Shown: piece after piece, positions 6,026 through 13,230 of the stretch | Layout: each line of letters begins with the position of its first letter | Numbering within the stretch: the stretch's first letter is position 1 | NCBI GenBank assembly: GCA_036398095.1 | Contig: DASWHR010000085.1 | Span: 1 to 25,888, forward strand | DNA from: DASWHR01 sp036398095 | GTDB taxonomy: Bacteria > Actinomycetota > AC-67 | DNA length: 25,888 nt | Reading direction: 5' to 3' | Position numbers and translations under genes: made by a program | The notes under the pieces: generated by a model | Told to the model about the DNA's origin: nothing | Databases searched by the model: none | Seen by the model: only the letters and a program-made list of their open reading frames with translations

Positions 6026-8227
6026 TTGAGGGTGCGGTATCGCGCGGTCGGCATCACCGCGATCGTCGCCGCCCTCGCCGCGATGCTTCCCGTCCCCGGC
6101 CGCGCCCAGACCCCCGAGCCAAGCGCGTCCCCGACGAGCTCTCCGACCGGTACTCCGACGGGATCACCCACGGGCACCCCAACGGGCACGGGATCGCCGT
6201 CGCCGACACCCACTCCGGTGATGGAAGTCCAAGAGGGCCGCTCGACCGACACCGAATACTTGAAGGTCAAGATCGATCGCTCGGGCACGCCCGAGTCGGC
6301 GTGGCTGAAGAACTGGATTCGCCTTCGCGGATCGGGCACGCGAACGCTCACCGACGCCGGCCGCTTCGCCGGCGTCACCTACCTTCAAGGAACGCCCGGA
6401 GCGCGCGTGAACGACGACGGGCTGCGCTGGCGCGTCGGGATCGGCTCGAGCGGGTTCAAGGACCTCTACTACGAAGGGCGCGTCCGGAAGGTCGGCGACT
6501 ACTGGATGACCGGCGACGGTCTCAAGCCGCTGCCGGTCGACGTGGCCATTCGCTACTACACCGGCGAGGAAGGATCCGAAAGCGAAGTCGAGCCCGAGGC
6601 GCTCGAAGCCGGCGACGGCGCGCAACGATTCAAGATCGTCATCACGCTCACCAACCGCACCAAGCGATTCGAGGAAGTCCCCTACAACGACATCCAGACG
6701 GGACGCACGCTGACGGCGACGGCACCCGTCTCCACGCCCTACGTCGCGCGCATCGCCGACCTTCGATTCCCCGACGGCGACTACGACCGCATCCAGACCG
6801 ACGGGGAGATCGCCCGCAGCGGCGAAGAGACGGTCGTCAACTGGACGCGCTATCTAATTCCGCCCGACTTCCCCGAGCAGCAGAGCGCGATCGTGACCGG
6901 CGTGATCTCGCGCGGGGCCGCCCTCCCCGAAATCAAAGTCGTCGCACAGCCCGTGTATCCGCCGTTCGACGCCGACGCGCTGTCGGCGACCGGAACGCAG
7001 TTCCAGCGCGGCCGGCGCAGCTTCTTCTACGACGTGTTCGGCTTGTTCCGCGAGAATCTGGTTGCCCTCACCGGGTTGTTCGGCCTGCTCCACGATTCGT
7101 TCGCCAACTTGTCGCTGCCGCTGCTGGGCCCGCAGAAGGGCAACCGCGAAAACGGCTCGTTCGACAAGCCCAACCAGCTCTGGGCCTTGTGGACGCTGGC
7201 GAAAGGCATCGAACAACTCGACCGCGCCTTCAACGTGTTCGATTCGACCTCGCAGCTGCTGCGCGACGCCGTCAAGGGTTCGCTCGCGACTCTTGCCCAA
7301 CTCCGAGCGTTCGTCGGATACTCCACCGACGAGAACATCGTCAGCTCGTTCCCGCCGACGAGCGCCAACGATGCCCTGCTCGGTTCGATCTGGAGCGACC
7401 TCAAGACGCTGGCCTCGGTCTGCGGCGACACCGACTGGGCGCTCGATACGCGTCCCTACTTCCCGGAGACGCCGCTGATGTCGTGTCCCGCGCTCCCGCA
7501 AGTCGCGTTGTCGCTCAACTTGGTGTTTCTGAAGCTGGCGCTGGTCGAACACGACTTGCAGTCGGTGCAGAAGGAGAACCACGAGCTGGACACCGCGCTG
7601 CTGGCCGGCCTGGCGAACACGCCGTTCGCCGGCTGCGGCGCGCAACCCAAAGACAGCGACGCGGGACAAACGTGCGATTCGTACTCGAAATACTTGTTCA
7701 TCAAGTTCCCGTTCGGGCTCGAAGAGATCGAACGGGCGCTCTACACGCTCAAGACGGAGGGGTTCGATCCGCTTCAGGCCGCGATCGGAAACATCGATCA
7801 GCCGAACTCGCTCGTGCAGGCGTTGCACGTGCTGACCGAAGGAACCGAGGCGCAGATCGACGCGTTCCATCAACTCGGCTCGACCTGGCGCTACGTCGCC
7901 GACTCGATCCAAAACTTCGCGATCTTCGGAGTCGAAAGCGCTCGCAACATCCTGCAGTGGGACATCAACGCGATCGACATCGACACGGCCGTCAAAGCCG
8001 CCTCGGTGCAGCGCGCGAAGGACATGTCGACCTTCATGGGGTCGTTCGAGGATCCCGATGGGGAGCGCGCCTTGGGCCAGCTCGTCGTCACGTTCTCGAC
8101 CGAAGCCGGCGCCGACCGTCCCGTCGCGACCGACACCCCCACCGGAAAAGCGTCGGTCGTGGTCGCGGGGCTGCTGCTACTGGGCGCGATGGCGTTGTTC
8201 GGGAGGTTCCGTTGGCACATCATCTAG
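6026..8227 (+). CDS. unrecognised secreted protein with PT-rich linker and C-terminal membrane anchor
   Basis: First gene of the ten-gene operon, 733 aa. Residues 1-27 are a signal peptide (MRVRYRAVGITAIVAALAA..., cleavage after GRA). Residues ~29-63 are a Pro/Thr/Ser/Gly spacer (SPTGTPTG repeats). A folded beta-rich region follows (to ~residue 310), then a mainly helical region with many Leu/Gln heptad-like stretches (~330-690) containing four Cys (VCGD, MSCP, AGCG, QTCD) that could form disulfides outside the cell. The C-terminus has one hydrophobic helix (~710-727) and a short basic end. I recognise no family. TTG at 6026 is chosen for its ribosome site; ATG 5996 and GTG 5948 are alternatives. 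The 3' end overlaps the next gene by 16 nt. A surface scaffold or receptor role is inferred only from topology and context. Confidence 0.75.
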   Translation: MRVRYRAVGITAIVAALAAMLPVPGRAQTPEPSASPTSSPTGTPTGSPTGTPTGTGSPSPTPTPVMEVQEGRSTDTEYLKVKIDRSGTPESAWLKNWIRLRGSGTRTLTDAGRFAGVTYLQGTPGARVNDDGLRWRVGIGSSGFKDLYYEGRVRKVGDYWMTGDGLKPLPVDVAIRYYTGEEGSESEVEPEALEAGDGAQRFKIVITLTNRTKRFEEVPYNDIQTGRTLTATAPVSTPYVARIADLRFPDGDYDRIQTDGEIARSGEETVVNWTRYLIPPDFPEQQSAIVTGVISRGAALPEIKVVAQPVYPPFDADALSATGTQFQRGRRSFFYDVFGLFRENLVALTGLFGLLHDSFANLSLPLLGPQKGNRENGSFDKPNQLWALWTLAKGIEQLDRAFNVFDSTSQLLRDAVKGSLATLAQLRAFVGYSTDENIVSSFPPTSANDALLGSIWSDLKTLASVCGDTDWALDTRPYFPETPLMSCPALPQVALSLNLVFLKLALVEHDLQSVQKENHELDTALLAGLANTPFAGCGAQPKDSDAGQTCDSYSKYLFIKFPFGLEEIERALYTLKTEGFDPLQAAIGNIDQPNSLVQALHVLTEGTEAQIDAFHQLGSTWRYVADSIQNFAIFGVESARNILQWDINAIDIDTAVKAASVQRAKDMSTFMGSFEDPDGERALGQLVVTFSTEAGADRPVATDTPTGKASVVVAGLLLLGAMALFGRFRWHII
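6115..6219 (+). repeat. PT/SP-rich low-complexity coding repeat
   Basis: Imperfect repeats encode SPTG/TPTG units directly after the signal peptide of the operon's first protein. Such spacers commonly hold a domain away from the cell surface and may be O-glycosylated in actinobacteria; glycosylation here is inference. Confidence 0.7.
8201..8206 (+). promoter_or_regulatory. ribosome binding site (GGGAGG) deciding a TTG start
   Basis: GGGAGG lies 5 nt upstream of the TTG at 8212, inside the end of the preceding gene. It selects the only start that yields a full lipoprotein signal peptide. Confidence 0.6.
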
Positions 8228-8889
8228 CCGCGGTGGTCGCGGCGGCACTGCTGCTGGTGGCGTGCGGCGGAGGCGACGCGACGATGGACGGTCCACGCCG
8301 GGCCGCCGTCGACGTCGGCGATATCCCCGCGCTCACCGAACCGCAGTTCGGCGGCGCAGGCTCGACGACCGCGCTCGGCGGCGAGCAGCTCACCGACGTC
8401 ACCGAAGCCGCGCCTCCCGGTCTGCGCATCACCAGCGTTCGCATCTCGCCGCTGTCGGCGCTGGCCCGGCAGGCGCTCAAGTTCCAAGGCTTTCGCACCG
8501 GATCGCCCTCGGCGTTGATCGAACTGCCCATCAGCGGGGTCAATCCGCAACTGGGCATGTACTACTTGCTCGTTCCGGTCGTCAACGACGGTGACGAGCC
8601 GGTCCGCAACCTGAAGGGACGCGCCGACTTCTACGACGCCGACGGCGTTCGCGTCTGGAGCGAGACCGAGCCGGTCACCTACTTCCCGACGCGCCTCGGC
8701 CTCAACCCGCCGAGCCTGCCGGAAACGCCAAACATCCAAGAGCCGGGGCCGCTCGGCTCGGAGATCCGCGGCTTCTCGCTGTATTACTTCGCCGGAAACG
8801 TGGGCCTGTTCACGTTCGCGGTCCCCGACCCGGCGATCGCCGCGACCGTCACGCGATGGACGCTGACGTTCCTGGTGAGCACCACATGA
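8212..8889 (+). CDS. lipoprotein of unknown function, FxLYD-like beta domain
   Basis: A 225-aa predicted lipoprotein. From the TTG at 8212 the protein begins MAHHLAAVVAAALLLVACGGGD: a short basic/hydrophobic signal ending in a lipobox (LVAC), so the mature protein should be anchored to the outer face of the membrane. The rest is beta-rich; the segment YYLLVPVVNDGDEPVRNLKG followed by ADFYDADGVRVW resembles FxLYD-type extracytoplasmic domains, a weak similarity. No enzyme motif is visible. It overlaps the upstream gene by 16 nt and the downstream substrate-binding gene by 4 nt (ATGA), indicating translational coupling. A role as an accessory lipoprotein of the transporter is inferred from position. 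Confidence 0.78.
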   Translation: MAHHLAAVVAAALLLVACGGGDATMDGPRRAAVDVGDIPALTEPQFGGAGSTTALGGEQLTDVTEAAPPGLRITSVRISPLSALARQALKFQGFRTGSPSALIELPISGVNPQLGMYYLLVPVVNDGDEPVRNLKGRADFYDADGVRVWSETEPVTYFPTRLGLNPPSLPETPNIQEPGPLGSEIRGFSLYYFAGNVGLFTFAVPDPAIAATVTRWTLTFLVSTT

Positions 8890-10124
8890 GCCGTCGCGCG
8901 ATCCGCCTCGGCACCGCGATGCTCACGACCACGCTCGCACTGGCGGCGTGCACCGATGCCGGCGAACGCGAGGCGCCGAAGCCGGTCGCGCTGCGCGTCG
9001 GGCTGCTGTTCACGACCGGCGGACAAGGCGGCGAGCTTGCCGGCGCCGTGCTGGGCGCGGCGTCGCTGGCCGTGGAAGAGGCGAAGAAGAGCGGCGTCGA
9101 GATCGAGATCACCGAGGCCGACTATGCCGGCAACACCGCGGCCGTCGCCGGAGCGGTGCGAGAGCTGACGACCGGATCCGACGCGATCGTGGTCGGAACC
9201 GACGACGGCGAGATCGTCGACGCGCTGGCCGGCGCGACCGTCCCGATGCTGCATCCGTTCATCACCGCCGACGATGCCGTCGCATCGGACGCGAGCACGT
9301 TCCGGTTCGCGCCCACGAACCGGCTTCAGGCCGAGCGGATCGTGTCGTTCCTGGTCGGCCACCGCAAGTACACGCGCATCGCGATCCTGGCCGACGACAC
9401 ATCGTTCGGCGCCGAGGGGCTCGCCGATCTTCGCACCGCATTCGGCTCGGCCGGTGTCGCACCCATCGTCACCGAGACGTTCACGCCGGGCGGAGACGTG
9501 CACACGCCCGTCTCGCTCATCGCGCAGCGCAACGTGCAAGCAGCCATCCTGTGGGTGGCCTCGCCGAGCGAAGCGTCGCGGATCGTCGTGGACATCCATC
9601 GGTCGAACTTCGCATATCAGATCGTGCTGTCGGGAAACCTCGCCGGCGCGACGTTCGCCAAGAACGCCAGCTCGCAGGTCGCGCCGGTCGCCTATCGCGA
9701 CGGAATCCTTTCGGTGGGCGTGTGGGCGGGACCGTGGTTCCCGCTCCAGCGGATCGTGGGGTTCTATCGCGAGTTCCGGACGCAGAACTCGTCGATCCCG
9801 CCGGTGCAGGCCGCCGCCGTCTACGACGCGATCCTGGCGCTGGCGCGCGCCGCCCGAACGAACGGCACCGGGGGCGAGCAACTGGTTCGCGGGTTGGAAT
9901 CGCTCGAAGACTTCGAAGGGGCCGGCGCGCCGGTGACGTTCGGACCGGGCAAGCACAACGGCATCGACCTCGACGATCTGGCGATGCTCGGCTTCACCAA
10001 GTCTCAGTCGGCGCCGGGCGGCGAGTTCGCGCCCGACGTAACCACCGGCGGCGGCTTCTTCAGCGTCGTCCACGAATCGCTCGACCTGCCGGCCAAGTAC
10101 GCGTACCTGACGAATGTCTCGTAG
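8886..10124 (+). CDS. ABC transporter substrate-binding lipoprotein, LIV type (first of two)
   Basis: Predicted extracytoplasmic receptor of a branched-chain/hydrophobic amino acid-type ABC importer (periplasmic binding protein fold type I, Peripla_BP_6), 412 aa. The ATG at 8886 overlaps the previous stop (ATGA). Residues 1-22 are a lipoprotein signal with lipobox LAAC (Cys22). The domain opens VALRVGLLFTTGGQGGELAGAVLGAA, typical of LivJ/K starts, followed by hinge and lobe elements (EAKKSGVEIEITEADYAG, VGTDDGEIVDALAG, FVVGHRKYTRIAILADD-like segment near residue 155). The ligand cannot be read from sequence. It differs clearly from the second binding protein at 13227-14996, which uses a Tat-like signal. 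The gene is followed after 12 nt by the beta-propeller gene. Confidence 0.88.
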   Translation: MSRRAIRLGTAMLTTTLALAACTDAGEREAPKPVALRVGLLFTTGGQGGELAGAVLGAASLAVEEAKKSGVEIEITEADYAGNTAAVAGAVRELTTGSDAIVVGTDDGEIVDALAGATVPMLHPFITADDAVASDASTFRFAPTNRLQAERIVSFLVGHRKYTRIAILADDTSFGAEGLADLRTAFGSAGVAPIVTETFTPGGDVHTPVSLIAQRNVQAAILWVASPSEASRIVVDIHRSNFAYQIVLSGNLAGATFAKNASSQVAPVAYRDGILSVGVWAGPWFPLQRIVGFYREFRTQNSSIPPVQAAAVYDAILALARAARTNGTGGEQLVRGLESLEDFEGAGAPVTFGPGKHNGIDLDDLAMLGFTKSQSAPGGEFAPDVTTGGGFFSVVHESLDLPAKYAYLTNVS

Positions 10125-10136
10125 AGAGGACGCACC

Positions 10137-12302
10137 GTGAGATCGCGTTGGATCTTCGCCGCCGTGCTGACCGCCGTCGCCGGCGTCACGCTGCCGCCGG
10201 CTCCCGCGTTCGCGCGCGAACCTTCTGCGTGGACGCCCAACACCGCCACGAGCTGGCCGATCTCGCCCGGGGGCGACAACTTCCTGACCGGCTACGCGCC
10301 GACCGAGGCGGCACCGCCGTTCATCGGCTGCCGGACGACCACCTGTCGCAGAACCGGCGACGCCGACGGACCTTGGCTTGAGTGGGTCACCAAGATCAGC
10401 GATTTGCCGACCGGCGCGTTCCCGACCGCGGCGATTGTCGCCGACGACGGACTGCTCTACGTCGGCGGCGGCGCGACGAACTCGTTCCTGGCGCTCGACA
10501 TGGAGACCGGACTGCCGGTCTGGCGCTTCGCGCCCGATCCCCGCACCGACGGCGACACGGCGCAGTATCCCGGGTCCAACGCTCCGACTCTGCACAATGG
10601 TCTGGTCTACGTGACGTTCAGCAACGGGTACCTGTACGCCCTCAACGCAAAGACCGGACGCAAGATCTGGTCGTTCCGCGCAACCGATGGCTACACCGAC
10701 AAGACCGCGTCACGTCCCGCCGACGCCGACCATCCGCGCCGGTCGGCCCTGGACGCCTATACCGATTCGTCGCAGCCGGCGAACCGGCATCCGTTCGGCG
10801 CCGTGCATCCCGGTGTCGTCTATCCCAAGCCCCACGGCCGCAGCGCGATCTGCACGAAAGAGAACGTGGCGGCATTCATGACGCTCGCCGGATGGGCGTA
10901 CGGAATCGATGCGACGACCGGCAAGCCGCTGTGGAAGAAGTACGTGGACGCGCCCGAGTTTCCCGGCGAGATGGTCTGGCCCGAGTACAAGGACGGCGGC
11001 GCGCTCAAGCCGCAGAATTCGTCGCTGGGGTCCTCGACGCGACGCTTCGAGGCGGTACCCGGCCTTGCGTGCGGCAACGGCGAAATCCAAGTCCTCGGCT
11101 CGGACGGGCATCTGCGCTTCCTCGAACCGCGCACCGGCAAGTACGGGGCGCACAACTGCGGCTATACGCGGCCGTGTGAGTCAAGCGGCGGCGGCGATGT
11201 GGGCCCGGAGTACGAGCGCCTCGACGTCGACGCCAACAGCGCTCCGGTCGACATGTGCGCGGCCAGCGGATTCAACTGCGACATGGCGATCGGTTTAGGC
11301 ATTCCGCCACTCGCGAGCTCGGCGACCGGACCCGGCGCGAAAGGGGGCGACTACATCGTCACCACGCTCGACTCGCGGATCATCCGGCTGTCGTGGGACG
11401 AGCATCTGCCGCTGTGGCGGCGCGAGTATGCGGCGCCGCTGCCGTTCCAGGTGGCGAACACGTTGCCGCTGGCACTCGATCATCTGGAGCACGGCTTCAT
11501 CGCGCAGGCCGTCGTGGGCGGACCGATGGCGCTCGATCCCGACGTGGCGGGCAAGGGCGCGAGGCCGATCTTGTATGCGGCGTCGCAGGACGGACACCTG
11601 TACGTGCTCTCGATCAGCGAGATCGGCGGCGGGCTGCGCAGCGGAGATCCGCAGGCGCCGGTTCTGCTGGCGCGCCTGGGTATCTCGCCGAACGAGCAGG
11701 TCGAAACTCCATACACGCGACGCGGCGAAGGCGGTCCGTGGGACTACAACCAGCATGCGCTCGCCGGCCTGGTGCTGGGCGGCGGCGTGCTCTACGTCCC
11801 GACGTGGGACAACAAGATGTTCGCCTACGACGTGCGCGACCCGTCCGCGCCGGTGAAGATCTGGGAGCACGAAATCACCTGGGACAAGACCTTCAAGTAT
11901 CCGCCGTTCGGCAAGACCTTCGAGGCGCCGCTGGCCGACGTGGACAACAAGATCTGGTCGTCGCCGGCGCTGCTGGGCGGACGCTTGTACTTCACCGCCA
12001 ACGACGGCAACGTCTACGCGTTCAACCTCCGCAAGCCGGTGAAGACGGTTCGAAACCTGGTCGTGCTCGGTTCGGGGTTGGTCCCGTTCCTGCCCGAATA
12101 TACTGAAGCGCTCGGCACATTCGATCGGATCTGGACGCCCGACGACTGGTACAAGAACCAGCAGGCGCCGCCGGGATTCCGGTTGCCGGGCGGACTTGCC
12201 GGCGCCGGCGCGACCACGCTGCTGATCTCGAACGTGATCCTGTTCTGGTGGCTTCGCCGCCGGGGTGACATCACCGTCGAAGTGCGAGAGGTGATCCGCT
12301 GA
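10137..12302 (+). CDS. membrane-anchored PQQ-repeat-like beta-propeller protein
   Basis: A 721-aa extracytoplasmic protein. GTG at 10137 has GAGAGGA 6 nt upstream. A signal peptide (residues ~1-25, ending PAFA) is followed by a beta-propeller of PQQ/BamB-like blades: repeated strands such as LLYVGGGATNSFLALD, GLPVWRF, GLVYVTFSNGYLYALN, GRKIWSF, YGIDATTGKPLWKKY, LYFTANDGNVYAF. Cysteine pairs (IGCRTTTC, NCGYTRPC, MCAASGFNC) suggest disulfides. There is no CxxCH haem site and no obvious vicinal Cys-Cys or calcium/PQQ site of quinoprotein alcohol dehydrogenases, so a binding or scaffold role is more likely than catalysis. Residues ~690-706 form one membrane helix preceded by LAGAG and followed by a basic, 15-residue tail. 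Its position inside an ABC importer operon is unusual. Confidence 0.85.
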   Translation: MRSRWIFAAVLTAVAGVTLPPAPAFAREPSAWTPNTATSWPISPGGDNFLTGYAPTEAAPPFIGCRTTTCRRTGDADGPWLEWVTKISDLPTGAFPTAAIVADDGLLYVGGGATNSFLALDMETGLPVWRFAPDPRTDGDTAQYPGSNAPTLHNGLVYVTFSNGYLYALNAKTGRKIWSFRATDGYTDKTASRPADADHPRRSALDAYTDSSQPANRHPFGAVHPGVVYPKPHGRSAICTKENVAAFMTLAGWAYGIDATTGKPLWKKYVDAPEFPGEMVWPEYKDGGALKPQNSSLGSSTRRFEAVPGLACGNGEIQVLGSDGHLRFLEPRTGKYGAHNCGYTRPCESSGGGDVGPEYERLDVDANSAPVDMCAASGFNCDMAIGLGIPPLASSATGPGAKGGDYIVTTLDSRIIRLSWDEHLPLWRREYAAPLPFQVANTLPLALDHLEHGFIAQAVVGGPMALDPDVAGKGARPILYAASQDGHLYVLSISEIGGGLRSGDPQAPVLLARLGISPNEQVETPYTRRGEGGPWDYNQHALAGLVLGGGVLYVPTWDNKMFAYDVRDPSAPVKIWEHEITWDKTFKYPPFGKTFEAPLADVDNKIWSSPALLGGRLYFTANDGNVYAFNLRKPVKTVRNLVVLGSGLVPFLPEYTEALGTFDRIWTPDDWYKNQQAPPGFRLPGGLAGAGATTLLISNVILFWWLRRRGDITVEVREVIR
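12286..12296 (+). promoter_or_regulatory. near-perfect Shine-Dalgarno (GAGAGGTGATC) preceding a CTG start
   Basis: AGGTGATC is the full complement of the 16S 3' end. It sits inside the end of the propeller gene, placing its core 7 nt before a CTG at 12299 that overlaps the propeller's stop as CTGA. It decides the start of the sortase-like gene, for which no ATG/GTG/TTG occurs nearby in frame until a GTG at 12377. Confidence 0.55.
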
Positions 12303-12934
12303 ACGCGACCGCGACCGACTTTTCCGCCGCACACGCGCCGGCGCGCCTGATTCTGCGCCGGTGGCAGATCGTCGCGGTGGCGGCGGTCGTGCCCGCGTTG
12401 CTCGCCGGCCTCTACGTGACGAGCAACGTTCGCGCCTCGCTCGCGCAGCGGTCGCTTCGCGCGCAGTGGGAGACGACGGTTGCGGCCGGCACGATCGAGC
12501 CGGCCGAGCTGTCCGCCCGCTCGTTCGCCGCCGGCGCGCCGGTCGCGCGACTGGGGATCGCTGCGATCGGCATGGACCTGATCGTCGTGGAAGGCGGTGC
12601 CGGAACCCGGCGCGGGCCGGCGCACGCGATCGAAAGCGTGCATCCCGGGTTGCCCGGCGTCGCGATCGTTGAAGCCGGGCGGTTCGGCTACGGAAACATG
12701 TTCATGCGGCTGGACCGGCTCGTGCCCGGCGATGTGATCGTCGTGCGAACGCTTGCCGGCGATCGACGCTTCACCGTCCGCAGCGTCGAGACCGTTCCGG
12801 CGACGGCGATCGATCCGCAGCGCGACTCGATCACCCCGACGCTGCTGCTGGTCGCGCCGGCGCGATCCTGGGGAAGCGAGGACCGGGTCGTGGTGCGCGC
12901 CGAAGCCACAGCCGGATCGGGAGGGAGCCGATGA
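12299..12934 (+). CDS. sortase-fold protein lacking catalytic His and Cys (pseudo-sortase)
   Basis: From a CTG at 12299 this is a 211-aa protein with an N-terminal membrane helix (WQIVAVAAVVPALLAGLYV) and a sortase domain outside. Against the complete sortase at 19078-19827, ARLGIAAIGMDLIVVEG matches TRLQIPKLKVDVIVVEG, and MRLDRLVPGDVIVV matches RSLDRLRPGDTIVM. Where that enzyme has AGHRTGFG this one has EAGRFGYG (His replaced by Gly127), and where it has LTTCDPP this one has LVAPARS (Cys replaced by Pro187 or nearby). The Arg is kept (EDRVVVRAE, Arg196). It therefore cannot act as a transpeptidase by the known mechanism; a structural or peptide-binding role is inferred. A GTG at 12377 is the fallback start but would cut the membrane helix. 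It overlaps both neighbours by 4 nt. Confidence 0.8.
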   Translation: MNATATDFSAAHAPARLILRRWQIVAVAAVVPALLAGLYVTSNVRASLAQRSLRAQWETTVAAGTIEPAELSARSFAAGAPVARLGIAAIGMDLIVVEGGAGTRRGPAHAIESVHPGLPGVAIVEAGRFGYGNMFMRLDRLVPGDVIVVRTLAGDRRFTVRSVETVPATAIDPQRDSITPTLLLVAPARSWGSEDRVVVRAEATAGSGGSR

Positions 12935-13230
12935 CCGGAACCGTTCGCGCGTCGAGCCCGCCGCCGCATCGCATGGCCGACGCCTACGTGCGGACCCGAA
13001 CCGCGCTGATGCTCGCGATGCTGACGGCGCTGGCATGGGTCGTCGTCACGATGATGGGACGCGCGACCGGACCGTACCGGGCCGGCGAGCTGCCCGACCT
13101 CGCCGGCCTCCCGATCCTGGTGCCCCAGATCGAGCGGCTCGCGCCGCCGCGCGACCTGCTGCCGGCCGACGACCTGCTGCCCGGATCCGCGACGACGCCG
13201 GCGCCCCCGGCATCAGAGGACGCACCATGA
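12931..13230 (+). CDS. small single-helix membrane protein
   Basis: A 99-aa protein of unknown family. The ATG overlaps the previous stop (ATGA). It has a ~28-residue N-terminal cytoplasmic part rich in Arg, one membrane helix (ALMLAMLTALAWVVVTMM, residues ~30-47), and a Pro/Leu/Asp-rich extracytoplasmic tail ending TPAPPASEDAP. It overlaps the next gene by 4 nt. Because it lies between the pseudo-sortase and the second binding protein with coupled translation on both sides, I infer a small subunit of the same membrane assembly. Confidence 0.72.
   Translation: MTGTVRASSPPPHRMADAYVRTRTALMLAMLTALAWVVVTMMGRATGPYRAGELPDLAGLPILVPQIERLAPPRDLLPADDLLPGSATTPAPPASEDAP

Noticed and set aside
6301..8211. 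Long plus-strand frame upstream of the lipoprotein start
   Set aside because: Same frame as the lipoprotein gene but overlapping the 733-aa protein; its translation is Arg-rich and domain-free. Only the part from TTG 8212, with ribosome site and lipobox, is accepted.
8784..10595. 603-codon open frame on the minus strand
   Set aside because: It is antisense to the first binding protein and propeller start, with no recognisable domain and very Arg-rich composition; a GC shadow.
10137..12302. Assignment as a PQQ-dependent alcohol dehydrogenase
   Set aside because: Blades are of the PQQ-like type, but I see no CxxCH, vicinal disulfide or clear PQQ/Ca ligands, so enzymatic function is not claimed.
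12753..13226. Upstream extension of the second binding protein's frame
   Set aside because: Overlaps the pseudo-sortase and small membrane protein genes with Arg/Pro-rich sequence; ATG 13227 has a good ribosome site and begins the Tat-like signal.
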